Positions 60,324 through 64,000 of a DNA stretch of 64,000 nt are shown here, piece by piece. Source of the stretch: Ulota crispa. Lineage: Eukaryota > Streptophyta > Bryopsida > Orthotrichales > Orthotrichaceae. Numbering within the stretch: position 1 is the stretch's first letter; each line of letters starts with the position of its first letter. The translations under genes and the position numbers were made by a program. The notes below the pieces were generated by a model. It saw nothing but the letters and a program-made list of their open reading frames with translations. It did no database searches and was not told where the DNA came from. The stretch spans positions 12,334,868 through 12,398,867 of the forward strand of contig OY987246.1 in NCBI GenBank assembly GCA_963920765.1. Direction: 5' to 3'.

Positions 60324-61288
60324 TCCGGTACATGCACGAAGCTGGCAATTTGCAAATATTCATACTCTTTTCTTTGTCGCCTGCTCAAGCCTGTTTTTTT
60401 TTAGCATATGTACTGCAAAAAGTTTTTGGGTGCCAAAATTGATCAGATTATCATCTGACCGAGTAAAAGTGTCGTCTACAAAACCATTTAAATCTGCGTG
60501 ATTGCTTTGTTATCCACCATCAAAGCAGGATTCTGTTGGTAACACAGGCATGATTGTTACTTTGTGCAAGATCTGGTTGTCGAATAGCACAAGTGGGCTC
60601 ACATCCAAAGGGACGGTATAGATTGCAATAATCAGAATTGCATTGCAGTCCAGGCTTTCATAAAATTCTTATCAAATTGAAAATTGATGTTATCATTTTA
60701 AGATTATTTGAGGTGTTGTCTAATCCAATTTCATGCATTAATTAAGCAATGTCAATGGTTGTTTGGATATTTTCAAAAAACGGCCAATGAATATTTTTTT
60801 GCCTACAAAAAATATTTCATGATGCTGCAAAAATCCATGTATACGGGCCATCTTCAACTCCAACCAAAAATAGGGATGGTTTGTTGGCAAGCTACAAACC
60901 GTTTTCAAAAAATGTCACATAGCCATTGGTGAGAAAACCAAAAAAAAAAAAAAACCCTAATACAACTACATCCTTATATTGTCCTCTTGGCCAAATTTCC
61001 CTTTTTTAAGCTTGATTTGGAGAGACCTCTAAATTTTTTGAAAGCTAGTCAACATATGATGAGATGCAGCTAAATGTGTCAATATCCAAACCCAAATTTT
61101 ATTACGCTTTCACAATAATATAATCAGTGCCCTTCAAACTATGATTTTTCTTACGGTATATTTCATTGTCTATAACATAATATATTGGGTCTGCTTGTCG
61201 AGTGCATTGCAGATACTCTTAGAGACTACAAAACACCTCCTCTAGGACTGCCCATTAATGGCAGAAATTTGGCAGAGATATTAATAAC
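60324..61288. other. Intergenic, no gene seen
   Basis: The first ~180 bp ('catctgaccgagtaaaagtg', 'ctacaaaaccattt') are related to 48880-48930 beside the second tRNA-like unit. The rest is AT-rich with poly-A runs. Confidence 0.45.
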
Positions 61289-61292
61289 TTAA

Positions 61293-61534
61293 CCCCTAAG
61301 CGCTCAAGAGACATTATACTGTCTCTCCAAAAGCTGGGTCAACGCAAGTTTGATTGGTGTAATCTCATTGCTCCTTTGGAGAAACCACCTCCAATCAAGC
61401 CCATCACGACAAAGATACTTTCAACTAACAATTTGTATGGTTCAATCTTGTAGATTGTAATTTTCAGTCCAGAAGGGGCACTTTGATTGCAAGTAGGTCA
61501 AGTTATTTTAGTTTCAAGTCTGGGCGCTTAGGAG
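61293..61534. mobile_element. TTAA-type TIR element, family D (242 bp)
   Basis: Intact TTAA at 61289-61292 and 61535-61538. Ends CCCCTAAGCGCTCAAGAG and GGGCGCTTAGGAG. The shortest complete TTAA element in the window. Confidence 0.85.
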
Positions 61535-61538
61535 TTAA

Positions 61539-62212
61539 CTAGTTTGCACAACGTTGTGCAAGAACAGAGGTAACCTCATTTGAACAACTCTCATAGGTAG
61601 TTTTGAGTTAGAGTATATTAGAGATGTGGGCTAATAAGGTAGGAGGCTCATGAATTGACCATCTAAGAGGAAGAGGACATGTGTGGAAAAACTAGGCCAG
61701 CGTAGCAATTTGAAAATATTTTTGGTAGAAAGTCAAAGAAGAAAAATTCTATGGACATTTAAAATTGGGTTTTTTTTTGAGTTGGTGTAAATTAACTACA
61801 ATTTATCAAAACAAAAGGCGCATAGGTAGCAATTCTTGATCATAGGATGTAATACTCATGATTTAAAAGCACCTTGTAAATAGAGCACCTGAGTCTAAAA
61901 AATAATTAAACACTTGATTGACACTTGACTAGTCATCTTGGACAAGCCAATTTGATAGTCATTTGACTTAGTAAAAAAAGACCCTTTTTCTTGTAGTGAA
62001 TTTCACATAGAAACTCCAAGGTTTGAGTGTTTGATACCCACAATTATTCCCACAAGCTACATACTTTTTAGCTAAGTGCCTCTAGTTAGTCCCCATGTTT
62101 TCAAAACCTTTCATATGTACTCAAATAGGTTGGTGAAGATAAATCAGAGCAAAACATAAAGAAAATGAAAAGTTGGTACCAAATTTTGATGCGGTTACTA
62201 CACACTTGTACT
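61539..62212. repeat. Remnants of CACTA and of the long dispersed repeat
   Basis: About 61940-62000 resembles the right half of the CACTA element (ends TTCTTGTAGTG). About 62030-62210 matches 29700-29830 ('cctttcatatg', 'ccaaattttgatgc'). No gene. Confidence 0.5.
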
Positions 62213-62216
62213 TTAA

Positions 62217-63132
62217 CCCCTAACGGCCCAAGCCCTTTTTTCTATGAAAGTCACTCTAAGTAGAAAAGTAGGGAATAAGTTTTTTTTTGGAAATTTGACC
62301 ATAGGATCTTGCCCTAGACTATGGAAGGTACATGTGGGAAAAAAACTAGCTCTTCTAGAAGTAGAGGAGTGAGATATTGACATCTAAAGTGAAAAAAAGT
62401 TTTTTTCCGTGCTGCCCAAAATTTTTAGAAGCCTTTCATTGCTCCTATATCAAAAAAATGCTCTACGCAAAGTTGAGGCTTATTTTATCCATGAAGAAGA
62501 CCAAGTTAGGTATGTGTGAGAGAGTTTTCAAATGAATTGGAGGTGTGGATCATACTTTGTAAAATCTTGCAATACTGTAAAGCCATAAAATCTGCATATA
62601 CACTAGGCAAAATTGGAGGATTTATGTAAAATTGAGAAATCTGAATTACTTTGATCCAAATGGTAAAAATCAAGGAATCTAGCCTACTACAAATTGGAAA
62701 AAAAAGAGTAAAAAAAAAATACACAATAAGAGAAGCACCAAATTTTACAAGGGGCAAAGGGAATGGGGGTTTGGGGGTCTCATACCTACTCGCAAACTAA
62801 AACTCCTCACTCATCAATCAAAATTGAATGATTCAAATCTTCCTACATATATATAAATCTAAAGGACACAATTCAATTTTTTATATTTAAAAAATGCAAT
62901 TTTTTAAAAAAGTACTTTGGATTGCCCAGATTGCTTGACCTCCCTCATTTTTCAGAAATTCATGCATAACTTCTTCAATAAACATCAAAATGAAGAAAAA
63001 TTTAAATGCGTACGTAGGCCTTGGAATTTCCTACTTTCAATAAAAGTTTCAAAAAATCACACAAACTAGTTTAGCTATAGATACATGCCCAAAATCCATT
63101 TGTCCCCAGAGAGGACAATTGGGCCTTCAGAG
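62217..63132. mobile_element. TTAA-type TIR element, family A, copy 4 (inverted)
   Basis: Begins CCCCTAACGGCCCAAGCCC after TTAA (62213-62216), ends GGGCCTTCAGAGG. The right TTAA is reduced to gTAA and shared with the next element. Orientation is opposite to 24176-25140. Confidence 0.78.
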
Positions 63133-63135
63133 GTA

Positions 63136-64000
63136 ACCCCTAAGAGCCCAAACAACGTTTTTTTGGCAACACTGAAATTTTGGGTTGGCTAGTATGTGTA
63201 GAGAACAGATATTTTCCAACAAAAATCTTAGAGGATGTGTGCCCAAGGAGTAGCTTTCCAATGCAGTACTTTTCACATCATTTCAATTTGTAAAAAAAGA
63301 AGTTATGATGGTATATGTGGGTTTGTTTGCTCAAGGGGTAGCACGAGCAAAACCTTTGACACTAGAACTAAAACTTTGGGATCTTGCTTAAAGGCTCCAG
63401 GCAAAGAATCTTCCTTGTCAAATTTGACCCAACCTCATTCCATGGAGACATTTTTTTTCTAACTACCCTTTACTTCCCCTTTGTTGGAAGTGGCCCTATG
63501 TTGATCAAGCTTGTCAAAGTCACAATTTTTGGTCAATTTTCTTTCCCCCTCTTTTAAGCTAGCTAAAATCTAGACCTCCACCTTTCAACTTTTGAAGAGA
63601 TCATTGTATGTTGAAGTTGAAAATTGTTGAAAAAACAACTTTATATGAGAATTTTCTTGAAGGTAGTTAAATTTTGTATTCTACATTTTTGGTTTGTGTT
63701 CCTTAGCTTGAAATGTTATGAATTTTTCTAGACATAAACTAGACCAGCTCCACTATAAAAGTCAATTTCAAAAAGTACTATAAAAAAAAGTGAAATTTAT
63801 TGGTGCAAAAGCCTCCCCAAACTAGAGCTGCCCATAATTTGAATGCCCCCCAAAAAACTATTTTTGGCTTTAGAACTTATAATCTCCCAATTTGTGCCGT
63901 AAAGATCTTTCATCTTTTACTACATCATAATGAATTAGTTTTCTATTAGATCCTACGATAAATTACACCAAGTTTTCATTTTCAATTTTTTTGGCTTTGC
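63136..64000. mobile_element. Start of a further TTAA-type element, runs off the window
   Basis: Begins CCCCTAAGAGCCCAAACAAC directly after (T)TAA. The right end is outside the window. No transposase frame is visible in these 865 bp; the 75-aa frame at 63235-63462 has no known motif. Confidence 0.45.

Overview
The window is nuclear DNA of a plant (land plant or close streptophyte alga). It carries spliced GT-AG genes of plant type, the chloroplast sulfolipid enzyme SQD1, a plant-type SCAMP, short arrays of the Arabidopsis-type telomere unit (CCCTAAA/TTTAGGG), and several plant transposon families. I cannot name the species. Intergenic DNA is very AT-rich and full of small inverted-repeat elements; the exons of three of the four genes are clearly more GC-rich.

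Four genes can be modelled to the base. (1) SCAMP, + strand, 4941-8965, 13 exons, 301 aa: a four-span membrane protein of secretory and endocytic vesicles. (2) A long U2AF65-like splicing factor, - strand, 23248-14134, 13 exons, 1,259 aa, with a ULM-like tryptophan motif, two RRMs and a C-terminal UHM split by a ~220-residue acidic/Asn-rich insert. (3) Mitochondrial EF-Ts, - strand, 38251-33774, 7 exons, 347 aa. (4) SQD1 (UDP-sulfoquinovose synthase), - strand, 43206-41746, no intron in the coding region, 486 aa. In the three spliced models every junction keeps frame and the total length is a multiple of three. The four genes act in different pathways and do not form a functional cluster.

Layout: 1-4300 Tc1/mariner transposase remnant and MITEs; 4.9-9.0 kb SCAMP; 9-14 kb retroelement fragment, AT-rich DNA and two tandem arrays; 14.1-23.2 kb U2AF65-like gene; 24.2-33.7 kb gene-free, with a TTAA-flanked element, an older dispersed repeat ending in a tRNA-like unit, and a 248-bp tandem duplication; 33.8-38.3 kb EF-Ts, with transposons and telomere-like repeats in its introns; 38.7-40.8 kb MITEs; 41.7-43.2 kb SQD1; 43.6-48.1 kb a large nested foldback with a 200-N gap; 48.5-53.5 kb an inverted relative of the 28.4-31 kb repeat; 54-64 kb hairpin elements, microsatellites and more TTAA-flanked elements.

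The least ordinary signal is the set of inverted-repeat elements flanked by TTAA with CCCCTAA- or CCCTTTA-type ends (piggyBac-like by structure, no transposase seen), including the foldback at 43.6-48.1 kb. The sequence on either side of the N gap there is the same 385 bp, so the assembly probably holds a false duplication.
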